Source: Stenotrophomonas nematodicola | GTDB lineage: Bacteria > Pseudomonadota > Gammaproteobacteria > Xanthomonadales > Xanthomonadaceae | Length of the DNA: 64,000 nucleotides | Assembly: GCF_009467805.1 (NCBI RefSeq) | Contig: NZ_WIAY01000004.1 | Span: 1-64,000 of the forward strand | Reading direction: 5' to 3' | Shown here: positions 1 to 7,435 of the stretch, piece after piece | How the letters are laid out: each line of letters begins with the position of its first letter | How positions within the stretch are numbered: the stretch's first letter is position 1 | Made by a program: the position numbers and the translations under genes | The notes under the pieces: generated by a model | The model's database searches: none | Seen by the model: the letters and a program-made list of their open reading frames with translations, nothing else | What the model was told of the DNA's origin: nothing

Positions 1-566
1 GAATGCAGGATCACCTCGTAACTTTCTTGACGCTGCCAGACTGCCATCTGCACCGCACGAATCACCATCTGACGGTCCTGGCGGTGGTGCATCGACCAGC
101 CCACCACTCGCTGATCAAACAGATCCAGAACGATGCACAGATACAGCTTGCTCTGCTGGGTTTTGATCTCGGTAATATCCGTCACCCACTTGGTCTCCGG
201 CTCCAATGCGCTGAAGTCACGCTCCAGCCGGTTACGCACGCCTGGCGGGGTCAACGCAGGCTTGCCTTGCTGGCCTCGGCGCTTCGGTCGTGGCCAGCCC
301 TGCAAGCCGTCAGCTGCCATCAGGCGCGCCACCCGGTTCAGACTCAGGCTATGGCCGGCATCGGCCAGATCTTCCTGCATCCGGCCTGCGCCAAGTGTGC
401 CCCGACCGTCCTCATGCAACGCGCGGATCTGGTCGAGCAAACCCTGATTTTCGAGCTGACCAGCACTGGGCAGGCGCTTGCTCCAATCGTAATAGCCACT
501 GGCCGACACCTTCAGACGGCGGCACATCAGTCGAACCGGAAACTCGTCGCGGCAAAGTTCGATCAC
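1..566 (-). CDS. IS3-family transposase OrfB (DDE catalytic part), cut by window edge
   Basis: The reading frame is open from the orfA region to the window edge. It begins with an HTH_21-like segment ([14 protein letters not shown]), continues through [13 protein letters not shown], and enters the integrase core with [13 protein letters not shown], in which WVTDIT carries the first catalytic Asp, followed by [19 protein letters not shown] with the second. The third acidic residue would be beyond the left edge. In the family OrfB is made as an OrfAB fusion by -1 frameshifting. The frame is open back to a slippery T TTT TTG on the minus strand (614-620), and a GTG at 564-566 is only a nominal start. 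Function as transposase is certain at family level; activity is doubtful because orfA is broken. Confidence 0.85.
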   Translation of the reverse strand, partial: MIELCRDEFPVRLMCRRLKVSASGYYDWSKRLPSAGQLENQGLLDQIRALHEDGRGTLGAGRMQEDLADAGHSLSLNRVARLMAADGLQGWPRPKRRGQQGKPALTPPGVRNRLERDFSALEPETKWVTDITEIKTQQSKLYLCIVLDLFDQRVVGWSMHHRQDRQMVIRAVQMAVWQRQESYEVILH

Positions 567-574
567 CTGATACC

Positions 575-862
575 TCAGGATGATCCCTTGGCAAAGAACG
601 TCGCCGCTTCTCGCAAAAAATCCCGCTCCTTCTTCACCCGGACTAGTTCGCGCTTCAACTGCGCAAGTTCCTCGTCCCGGGGCGTCCCGGCACCAGCAAA
701 TACGACCGGCCCCTGACCCTGCGCCTCACGCTTCCAGCGTGTCAGTAACGTATCCCGGATTCCAAGCTCCCGGGCTACCTAGGCGCAGCTCACACCCGAC
801 TGGCTTGCCTGCTCAACCGCACCACGCTTGAACTCGGCGCTGAACTTCCTTCGCTTCGACAT
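575..862 (-). pseudogene. IS3-family OrfA (HTH) with internal amber stop
   Basis: From the ATG at 862 (preceded by AGGAG eight bases upstream) the frame reads MSKRRKFSAEFKRGAVEQ…, a typical OrfA opening. Codon 28 is TAG (779-781) where relatives usually have a Gln or similar codon (context SCA-stop-VARELGI). Beyond it the frame continues intact as a helix-turn-helix and a leucine-zipper-like helix to a stop at 575. A single C-to-T change would explain the break. The -1 slippery heptamer TTTTTTG lies near the 3' end at 614-620, as expected for OrfAB fusion. Without suppression, no full OrfA or OrfAB can be made from this copy. Confidence 0.8.
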
Positions 863-940
863 GAACACTCCTCATGGCCTGAATCGGCCTTCTTACAAGT
901 GTCCGTGAAAACGGGGGAGAACCCCGGCCAAAAACGGACA

Positions 941-1234
941 CGCAGTGACCGTGGTGCCTGTCTACTGCATCCTGGGCAATTCAACTTTGCCTCGGATGAT
1001 GCCGAATCGCAGAGGCAATATGAAACACTGATCGGGTGCAAATCAACGATAGCAGCTGGGCCCGGCACAGCTCACTTCGACTTGCCGCAACGTTTTGCCG
1101 ACCCACGCGCCTCCACCAAATCAGCTATGAACTCTAGCACCAACGGGTGAAGGTGAAGGAGGTCTACCTAGGAAGCTGATTCAAGCCTGAGCCTCCAAAG
1201 GTCCCCCACCTACTTGTCGGCTACCTATCACTCA
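941..1234. other. intergenic stretch between IS end and HNH gene; no gene recognised
   Basis: No frame on either strand has a convincing start, ribosome site and protein-like composition. It is probably island DNA damaged by the IS insertion, or the 3' trailer of the restriction operon. No hairpin with a T-tract was found after the HNH stop. Confidence 0.4.
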
Positions 1235-2299
1235 TCAAAGAGCACCGATCTGCCGGCAAGCATCGAGAAACGGCTTTTTGAGGAAGTTGCATTCAGCGTA
1301 CGGGCTCTTCTGCACCTGCCGCGCTAGCGTATTCATGAAGTCGGCAGGGTCTCGACCGTCTTCTTTCCACTCGTCAAGCACCTGCATCAGCCAGTATTTG
1401 CCGTCGTTCTCCGCGCAGAACTTGGCTTTATAGCGTTCTTCAATCCCGTATGCGTCCTTCCATGTGTCGAGTTCTTCAGCCAATTTCGCAGGGCCGAATT
1501 GAATTGTGACGTCGGCAGGCCCCAATTTATCGAAGTCTGCATGCAGCAAAGCAACCTGCAATTCAACGGTGTGGCTGACAGCGGCATACGGATAGAAGGC
1601 CTTGCGCCGTCCAACTGCATTGTGTGCGGGGTCTTTGCTCAGCTTGTAGGTGCTATTGCACTCGTGGCAGGCGGGCGCGAGATTGCGAAAGTTGATGGAA
1701 TTGAATGGATATAGCGCTTTCGGTAGATAGTGGTCGTAGGCTTCGCGTTTACTGTGATTCTCACCCTTGATGTCGCCTATACCGCAGAACGGACACTTCC
1801 CTGTTTTGTTGGTGGACACGAAGGCTTGATAGTGATCGTCGATATCACCGATCTTGGCGCGCAGTGCAGCGAGACCCAGAAGCGATTGCGAATACAGTCC
1901 CTTGAAGAAGATACCGAGTTGATCTGCAAGGCCTTCGTGATTGACGTCGATGTCGGCGTAACGGGCGAGGCGCGTTGCAGGATCATTGGCACAGACTTTT
2001 TCCAGGTCGTTATTGCCCTGATACCACAGCTTGAACTGGTCAATCTCTCTCGGTGAGAGTGATGCGAAAAGATCGTAGATTGCCTTCACATCTTTGTAAA
2101 ACGCCTTTCCTCGCTCTGCCGCTTTCGCGGAAAAGCCGAACTCGCCCATGACCTCCTTGAGTTCAGGGCTGCCGTCAAATAGGTCCGGATGGAAGACCAA
2201 GCCAACCGGTGCTTTGCACCAGACCTCATGAAAAATGAAGTCAATGAACACCTGCATCTTCTCCATCTGATGCGGCACATAGGTATACGAGAACAACAT
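1235..2299 (-). CDS. HNH endonuclease partner of the restriction-associated ATPase
   Basis: A 354-residue protein. The centre carries an HNH nuclease with zinc ligands: CPFC at 169-172, DHYLPK at 189-194 (the catalytic His), then CHECN at 211-215. The flanking regions are helical and unrecognised. Its ATG shares one base with the stop of the ATPase gene (TGATG at 2297-2301), so the two are almost certainly translationally coupled. HNH proteins paired with ABC-type ATPases are the effectors of Septu (PtuB) and of several retrons, where they cut nucleic acid when released by the ATPase. That role here is inference; PtuB proteins are usually shorter. It is the last gene of the fic-hsdRMS operon. 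Confidence 0.8.
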   Translation of the reverse strand: MLFSYTYVPHQMEKMQVFIDFIFHEVWCKAPVGLVFHPDLFDGSPELKEVMGEFGFSAKAAERGKAFYKDVKAIYDLFASLSPREIDQFKLWYQGNNDLEKVCANDPATRLARYADIDVNHEGLADQLGIFFKGLYSQSLLGLAALRAKIGDIDDHYQAFVSTNKTGKCPFCGIGDIKGENHSKREAYDHYLPKALYPFNSINFRNLAPACHECNSTYKLSKDPAHNAVGRRKAFYPYAAVSHTVELQVALLHADFDKLGPADVTIQFGPAKLAEELDTWKDAYGIEERYKAKFCAENDGKYWLMQVLDEWKEDGRDPADFMNTLARQVQKSPYAECNFLKKPFLDACRQIGAL

Positions 2300-4131
2300 C
2301 AGCCCTGCTCCTCTCCATTGTCTGGCTGATCGCCTTCGAGGATGGCCTTAATCAGCAGCACCTTCTCCACCGAATCGCCGAGTTGCTGGTGAATCTCCGT
2401 GATCAACGACTCCCTGTCTTCGCCGCCCTGTTCAAAGCGGGCACGCAACGCCTCCAAGACAGCCTGCGCGTGACCGCCGATGGTTTCGCGCTTGCCGAAG
2501 GTGTTCATGGTGATCTTGTTGATCGAGGCACCCAGCGTGTTGTAGTTCGGCTTGCTGATGCTGACCTCGCCGTTGGCTTTATCCTTGGCGAACACCAACA
2601 CTTTGTCCGGCTTGCTATCGGAGATCAGGAAGGGCGTGTGGGTGGTGACCAGCATTTCTTGTCCCGCATCCTCCACATCGGGCAGGCATTGGCGCAGGCG
2701 GGTGATGAAGCTGGCGCGCCAGTGGGGGTTGAAGTGGGTCTCCGGCTCATCGAGCAGGAACAGGCTGTTGGTCCTGCGAAACAGCAGGCATAGCCCGAGG
2801 CTGTGCAGCATCTGGTACTCGCCGTCCGACAGATCCTTGAGCAGCATCGGCTTTTCTATGCCCTGCTTTGTGAGGTGAAAATTCTTGAAGCGCATGATGC
2901 GCTGGTCGGAGGCCAGCGTCGGCACAGTCTCACTGACGTAGTGGCTGGTGGAGCGGTACAAGTCAGCCTTGATGGTGTCGCTGACGCTATACAGGTTGAG
3001 CGTCAACAAAACCTGCAAGGCCTGAAACAAGGCCAGTGCCGGGTCTACCGGATCATCGAAGTTGGCACGAAAGGCCTGCTTGGTTGCTTCATTGACCCGG
3101 TAGTCCAGAACCAAGGTATCGGTCGCATCATCGTGAAAATGCAGCGTGGCGCAACGCTTGAGCTTCTCAACAATGGCGGTACGTTCAGTGCGCTCATTTG
3201 CCTCCAGCCCTTGGAGAAGATAGAGCCTGTAATCGCCAGTCTCCGGGTCAAGATAAACCACGTTGGTATCTTTAAAGCGACCATCCTGTGTCTCAGTGGG
3301 CAAAACATACTCACCCGAAGTGAAAGCAGCAACCTGCTGATGGGTGACCGGAATACTGCGGCGCAGGACAATGCGGAACTCCTGTAGCGCCTCGATGCCA
3401 ACATCTTCGCGGAAGGGCTGGAGAGTGGCTTCATCCTGAAGCAGAAGATTACACAACAGAATAGCTTGGCTGAAGCCACTGTCCAGATAGGCCAGCCGCG
3501 TTTCGGGACGGCCGGGATAAGGGAGCTGTCGGGCCAGAGCATTCCAGTACTCATCGAACTGGATGAAACGCATCTTGAAGAACGGCAGGCTGAGAATCTC
3601 GTTCTCGCCGGAGGAGTAGCCCAGTACGTACTGCGGCAATAACAGGTCACGCTCTTCATCAGACAATGTGCTGAAAGCAAAACCCCCGATAGGGAATGCT
3701 TCGTTGTTCTCCCAGCGCAGCCACGGCGACTTGTCCCTCTCCTTGATCACGACCACGTGGGCGAACTCCGGACTACCGGAAGAACGGTGCTCCTTCGGCA
3801 ACTTAATCAGGTATTCCAGTTCATAGGCATTGGGATAGCCTTCGTGCTCTTGTATGCCCTCCGGATTGTCATCAGGGTCGTACTGAAAGATGTCGGGCAA
3901 GAAATTGCGGCGTACCCGCTGCACCTCCAGCTGAAAGAAGATCGCTGCCAACGCTTCGAACAGGTTGGACTTACCGCTGCCGTTGGGGCCGGCGCACACG
4001 AAGGGTGCAAAACCTTCGGGCTGGGCCAGTTCTTCCTGCAAGCTCCACTCAGTGCGGAAGTGATGTTCAAAACCACAGAGCAAGCTACGAAAGCCTGCCG
4101 GGTCAGTGATCTTGAGGCGGAGCAGTTTCAT
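2299..4131 (-). CDS. restriction-system-associated ABC/AAA-type ATPase (PtuA-like)
   Basis: A 610-residue ATPase. Walker A GPNGSGKS is at 48-55, the ABC signature-like LSDGE at 434-438, Walker B FLLDEPE at 458-464, and an H-loop-like TTHTP follows at 496-500. The long insert between Walker A and the signature is typical of OLD/RecF-like ATPases used in phage defence; no TOPRIM motif is visible. The start overlaps the hsdS stop by four bases (ATGA), and the stop shares a base with the HNH start. ATPases of this kind occur inside type I restriction operons. Pairing with an HNH protein resembles Septu PtuA. The trigger it senses is unknown. Confidence 0.8.
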   Translation of the reverse strand: MKLLRLKITDPAGFRSLLCGFEHHFRTEWSLQEELAQPEGFAPFVCAGPNGSGKSNLFEALAAIFFQLEVQRVRRNFLPDIFQYDPDDNPEGIQEHEGYPNAYELEYLIKLPKEHRSSGSPEFAHVVVIKERDKSPWLRWENNEAFPIGGFAFSTLSDEERDLLLPQYVLGYSSGENEILSLPFFKMRFIQFDEYWNALARQLPYPGRPETRLAYLDSGFSQAILLCNLLLQDEATLQPFREDVGIEALQEFRIVLRRSIPVTHQQVAAFTSGEYVLPTETQDGRFKDTNVVYLDPETGDYRLYLLQGLEANERTERTAIVEKLKRCATLHFHDDATDTLVLDYRVNEATKQAFRANFDDPVDPALALFQALQVLLTLNLYSVSDTIKADLYRSTSHYVSETVPTLASDQRIMRFKNFHLTKQGIEKPMLLKDLSDGEYQMLHSLGLCLLFRRTNSLFLLDEPETHFNPHWRASFITRLRQCLPDVEDAGQEMLVTTHTPFLISDSKPDKVLVFAKDKANGEVSISKPNYNTLGASINKITMNTFGKRETIGGHAQAVLEALRARFEQGGEDRESLITEIHQQLGDSVEKVLLIKAILEGDQPDNGEEQG

Positions 4132-5756
4132 GACTGAACAGCCTTGAGTTCGATGCGGTTGCCGACTTTATTTCCCCCCTGCGTCAGGGCGCCAGCCGCC
4201 AGCGCCTCGAATACCCATTTTTTGATGTGTTCATAGTCGTTTACGTCAAGCCCAACATCATTGCTCGGGTAGAACTCGGCTAAACGGTTCTTTTGCTCAT
4301 CAGCGACAGCTTCGTCTTCCACCACAGCCTGCAGCCATTCTGTGAGTTGATCACTCACTGCCACCATAAAATCTTGCACCGAAAATGACGCATCCCCCAG
4401 TTGTTGGCGATAGGCTTCCAGCCATTCTGCGATCAGTGCTTTACGGGCCCCGGAATTTTCCAACGCTGCCAGCAGGTTTCCGGTATCGGGCAAATGAATA
4501 GCAGGCACGGTCTGCACAACAGGTTCTGGTACGGTGGCTTGATCTCCAAGGGAGACAGGCGCGACAAGCTGGGCGGGAATAGGCACGCGCGACAGATCCA
4601 GTTCCCCCTTGAAGGCCTGCTGGCTTAGTGCGCCGTAGAGGGTTTCCAGATCGACGAGGCTTTGTTTGTATCTGGACTTAATACCTTCGATGTTTTCAAC
4701 AACGACCGCGAATCGGTTTTGCATCTCGAAGGGAGGCTTGATCATCGTGATCTTCTCAAAATCGCCCTTTGTCAGAATCTTCTTCATCCCCTTCGTGGCG
4801 TGACTCTGTATATAGCTCCGAGCTAACTTAAACAGACCATACAAGTACAAAGGATTGACATCCTTTCCAGGCTGGATGGCATTGATCTGCTGGTTGAAGG
4901 ACACTGTTCTATCTGTTAATGCTGCGCGCCCGATTGATTCGACGCTGCCGGCGATGCAGGCCACAAGCAGCGCACCGCTCGTTACTGTTCTTGCCCTTCT
5001 CGCACCAATCTGAGAAAGATGCTCGGTAGAAGGTGTTACGAAAAGAGCATCGCCTGTAATGTTGTCTGTCTTGATCCACTCAATGAAATCACTATCGTAA
5101 TTTGCTGACTCACTTCTAGGAGGCGTATTACCCGTCGAAATCTTGCCGAAAGCCGTCAACGCGGGCTTGTCCCAATCTTTCTCATTTCGTACTGGGTCGC
5201 CAAACATCTCCAGAAACATGCTTTTGAGCAGGTCGTCGAGTTGTTGCAGGTGTTGTTTGCGCTGGGCGATCAGTCCTTCCACTTTGCCGAGCAGCTGGGC
5301 AATGCGGATTTGGTCGTTGAGAGGCGGTAAAGGAAGCTTGATGTTCTCCAATCCCTTAAACTTCAGAGAGTCTCGTACAGCACCCTCAGTATTAGCCCTA
5401 ATCTGAGCATTACCCCAGTCACTTTTTAGATAGAGCAGCAAATAGTCAGCGTGAATATCTTTTTTGCCCTCGAAAACGATATACAGCGGACTTACCAGTA
5501 CTGACCTGTCATGTCGAAGGTAGTCAATCGATCCAACGTTGATGCGTGAAGGGTTGTAAGCAAATTGACCAGGATTGACGAGCTTGTAATTCGAGACATC
5601 CTTACTGAAAACTTCTTTACTGAAGTAATCGGTTGATCTTGTGAATCCTTCTGAGTTGGTGACAGAAAACACTTCGACATCAGCTTCAGCCCGATTTCGT
5701 TGGCTTACCTGTCGAACGTTTTTTCCCAGCTCAACAATCGGGAAACGGCTTTTCAT
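4128..5756 (-). CDS. hsdS: type I restriction-modification specificity subunit HsdS, with long C-terminal extension
   Basis: A 542-residue DNA-recognition subunit. Two half-site target-recognition domains can be followed: the first ends with the conserved-region helix at about 142-185 (LPLPPLNDQIRIAQLLGKVE… LLKSMFLEMFGDPV), the second with PPFEMQNRFAVVVENIEGI… LYGALSQQAFKGEL at about 341-386. The second repeat keeps the spacing helices that set the gap between half-sites. About 150 further residues (393-542), starting with a Pro/Val-rich linker, form an extra C-terminal domain not needed in ordinary HsdS of about 400 residues. The gene overlaps hsdM and the ATPase gene by four bases each. Confidence 0.9.
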   Translation of the reverse strand: MKSRFPIVELGKNVRQVSQRNRAEADVEVFSVTNSEGFTRSTDYFSKEVFSKDVSNYKLVNPGQFAYNPSRINVGSIDYLRHDRSVLVSPLYIVFEGKKDIHADYLLLYLKSDWGNAQIRANTEGAVRDSLKFKGLENIKLPLPPLNDQIRIAQLLGKVEGLIAQRKQHLQQLDDLLKSMFLEMFGDPVRNEKDWDKPALTAFGKISTGNTPPRSESANYDSDFIEWIKTDNITGDALFVTPSTEHLSQIGARRARTVTSGALLVACIAGSVESIGRAALTDRTVSFNQQINAIQPGKDVNPLYLYGLFKLARSYIQSHATKGMKKILTKGDFEKITMIKPPFEMQNRFAVVVENIEGIKSRYKQSLVDLETLYGALSQQAFKGELDLSRVPIPAQLVAPVSLGDQATVPEPVVQTVPAIHLPDTGNLLAALENSGARKALIAEWLEAYRQQLGDASFSVQDFMVAVSDQLTEWLQAVVEDEAVADEQKNRLAEFYPSNDVGLDVNDYEHIKKWVFEALAAGALTQGGNKVGNRIELKAVQS

Positions 5757-7420
5757 CCCACCATCTCCTTCAACGCTAGCAATTCGCGCACGATGCCGCT
5801 TTGCACCTTGGCCAGTTCCGTCTCATCCACATCCCCCACTTCCGCCTGAATCAGCCGATCCAGAATCACACCCGGCGCGTCGTAGTGCACTTCCTCGAAT
5901 ACGTCCTCCTTGTAGCGCGAGAGTGAGAGGTCGAAGTTGTTTTTCTCGTCCGCAATCTCAGTGCGTGACACCATGAAGCAATTGGTAGTGCGGTCAGCGT
6001 CGGCCGCCGCATCGCGGGCGTGGTATTTGGCAATGATGTCTTGCAGGTCGCCATAGCCTTCCTGCTTGGTGCGCTTGTCGTCCAGCGAGTAGCCATCGGC
6101 GACCATCTCGTAGAACCAGACATGCTCGGTGGCGGGCTTGGCGACCTTGTCCTTTGCCCCCCAAACCTTGGTGAACAGCAGAATGGCGGTGCTGACCCCA
6201 GCGTAGGGTTTGAACACCCCGCTGGGCAGGGTGATGACGGCCTTGAGGTCGCAGCGTTCCACTAGCAGTTGACGCAGCGTCCTGAATGCCCCGCCAGAGC
6301 CGAACAGCACGCCCTGCGGCACGATCACGCAGGCAGTGCCGCCCTTCTTGAGCAGGCGATAGATGTTCTCGACAAACAGCAGCTCGGTCTTGGTGGTAGA
6401 GAGCTGCAGGTTTTCATTGATGTCGCCCTTGTCGATGCTGCCGGTAAAGGGCGGGTTGGCCAGCACGATGTCGTATTCGGCTTCTTCGTAGTAGCTCTTA
6501 CTCAGGGTGTCCTGATAGTCGATGTGCGGCTCGTCGATGCCGTGCATCATCAGGTTCATCAGGCCCAGGCGCACCATGGTGGCGTCGATGTCGTAGCCGT
6601 ACAGGCTTTCCTGCAGGATGGTCTGAGCCTTTTCGGTCAGTGCGGCAGCGACCGAGGTGCGGACAAAGCCGTCTTCATCGGGCTCAAGGTTCTTGGTGCC
6701 TGCTTTGATGGCCAACTGGGTGACCACGTACTGGTAGGCACCAAGCAGGAAGCCGCCGGTACCGCAGGCAGGGTCGGCTATCTTGTGGCCTAGCTGTGGC
6801 TGTACCAGTTCGGCCATCAGCTTGATGATATGGCGCGGGGTACGGAACTGGCCGTTCTTGCCAGCGGTAGCGATTTCGGCCAGTAGCATTTCATAGACAT
6901 CGCCCTGGATATCCTGGAAGGCTTGACCATTTTCCCGTGAGTCCTTCTCCATCACCTCGAAGATTTCGTCGATGGTCTTCACCGCCTCCACCAGCAGCGC
7001 TGGCTTGGGGATGATGAACACGGCGTTCTTCATGTGGTGGGTGAAATTGGATTCAGCACCGTTCAGGTCTTTCAGGAAGGGGAATACCTTGCCCTGCACA
7101 TGTTGCAGCATCTCTTCGGCCTGCATGCGCTTGAACTCACTCCAGCGCAGCGTGCGTTTGTCGATGGGACGCTGTTCCGCCACAGGCCAGTTGCGCTCCT
7201 CGGGTGGAATCCAAGTGCCTTCAAACTTAGATTGATACGGATCGCTCCAGCCATCTCTTGCGTCGGCCTGGCGCTTCTGATCAAGTTCATCCAGCCGTTT
7301 CATGAACAGCAGGTAGGTGATCTGCTCGATGGCGGTGAGCGGGTTGCTGATGCCGCCGCTCCAGAACTTGTTCCAGAGCTGGTCGATCTTGCTTTTGAGT
7401 TCGGGATTGTTTTGAAGCAT
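5753..7420 (-). CDS. hsdM: type I restriction-modification DNA methyltransferase HsdM (N6-adenine)
   Basis: A 555-residue methylase subunit. The N-terminal HsdM helical domain (about 1-130) is followed by the SAM-binding motif DPACGTGG (216-223) and the N6-adenine catalytic motif NPPF (322-325, in DIVLANPPFTGS). With HsdS it methylates adenines of the bipartite target and protects the host chromosome. It starts 15 bases after the hsdR stop and overlaps hsdS by four bases, so stoichiometry is probably set by coupling. No frameshift or missing motif is visible, so the enzyme should be functional. Confidence 0.95.
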   Translation of the reverse strand: MLQNNPELKSKIDQLWNKFWSGGISNPLTAIEQITYLLFMKRLDELDQKRQADARDGWSDPYQSKFEGTWIPPEERNWPVAEQRPIDKRTLRWSEFKRMQAEEMLQHVQGKVFPFLKDLNGAESNFTHHMKNAVFIIPKPALLVEAVKTIDEIFEVMEKDSRENGQAFQDIQGDVYEMLLAEIATAGKNGQFRTPRHIIKLMAELVQPQLGHKIADPACGTGGFLLGAYQYVVTQLAIKAGTKNLEPDEDGFVRTSVAAALTEKAQTILQESLYGYDIDATMVRLGLMNLMMHGIDEPHIDYQDTLSKSYYEEAEYDIVLANPPFTGSIDKGDINENLQLSTTKTELLFVENIYRLLKKGGTACVIVPQGVLFGSGGAFRTLRQLLVERCDLKAVITLPSGVFKPYAGVSTAILLFTKVWGAKDKVAKPATEHVWFYEMVADGYSLDDKRTKQEGYGDLQDIIAKYHARDAAADADRTTNCFMVSRTEIADEKNNFDLSLSRYKEDVFEEVHYDAPGVILDRLIQAEVGDVDETELAKVQSGIVRELLALKEMVG

Positions 7421-7435
7421 GGTGTGCTCTGCTAT

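Larger units (their letters stand above)
1..940 (-). mobile_element. IS3-family insertion sequence, right part only (left end outside window)
   Basis: The stretch encodes, leftward, an OrfA/OrfB transposase pair arranged as in the IS3 family. The probable terminus is the minus-strand sequence beginning TGTCCGTTTTTGGCC at 940; its first seven bases are repeated inverted at 900-906, so the end carries a subterminal palindrome. The other end and any target duplication lie outside the window, so boundaries on the left cannot be given. OrfA carries an in-frame amber codon, so this copy is probably not autonomous. It sits next to a defence operon, a common place for IS elements. Confidence 0.85.

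Noticed and set aside
900..940. Palindrome TGTCCGT … ACGGACA that looked like a small transposon (MITE) end pair.
   Set aside because: It fits better as the subterminal repeat of the IS3-element end next to orfA.
2383..3387. Long open frames on the plus strand opposite the ATPase and hsd genes.
   Set aside because: They are antisense shadows of high-GC codon use; they lack ribosome sites and protein families.
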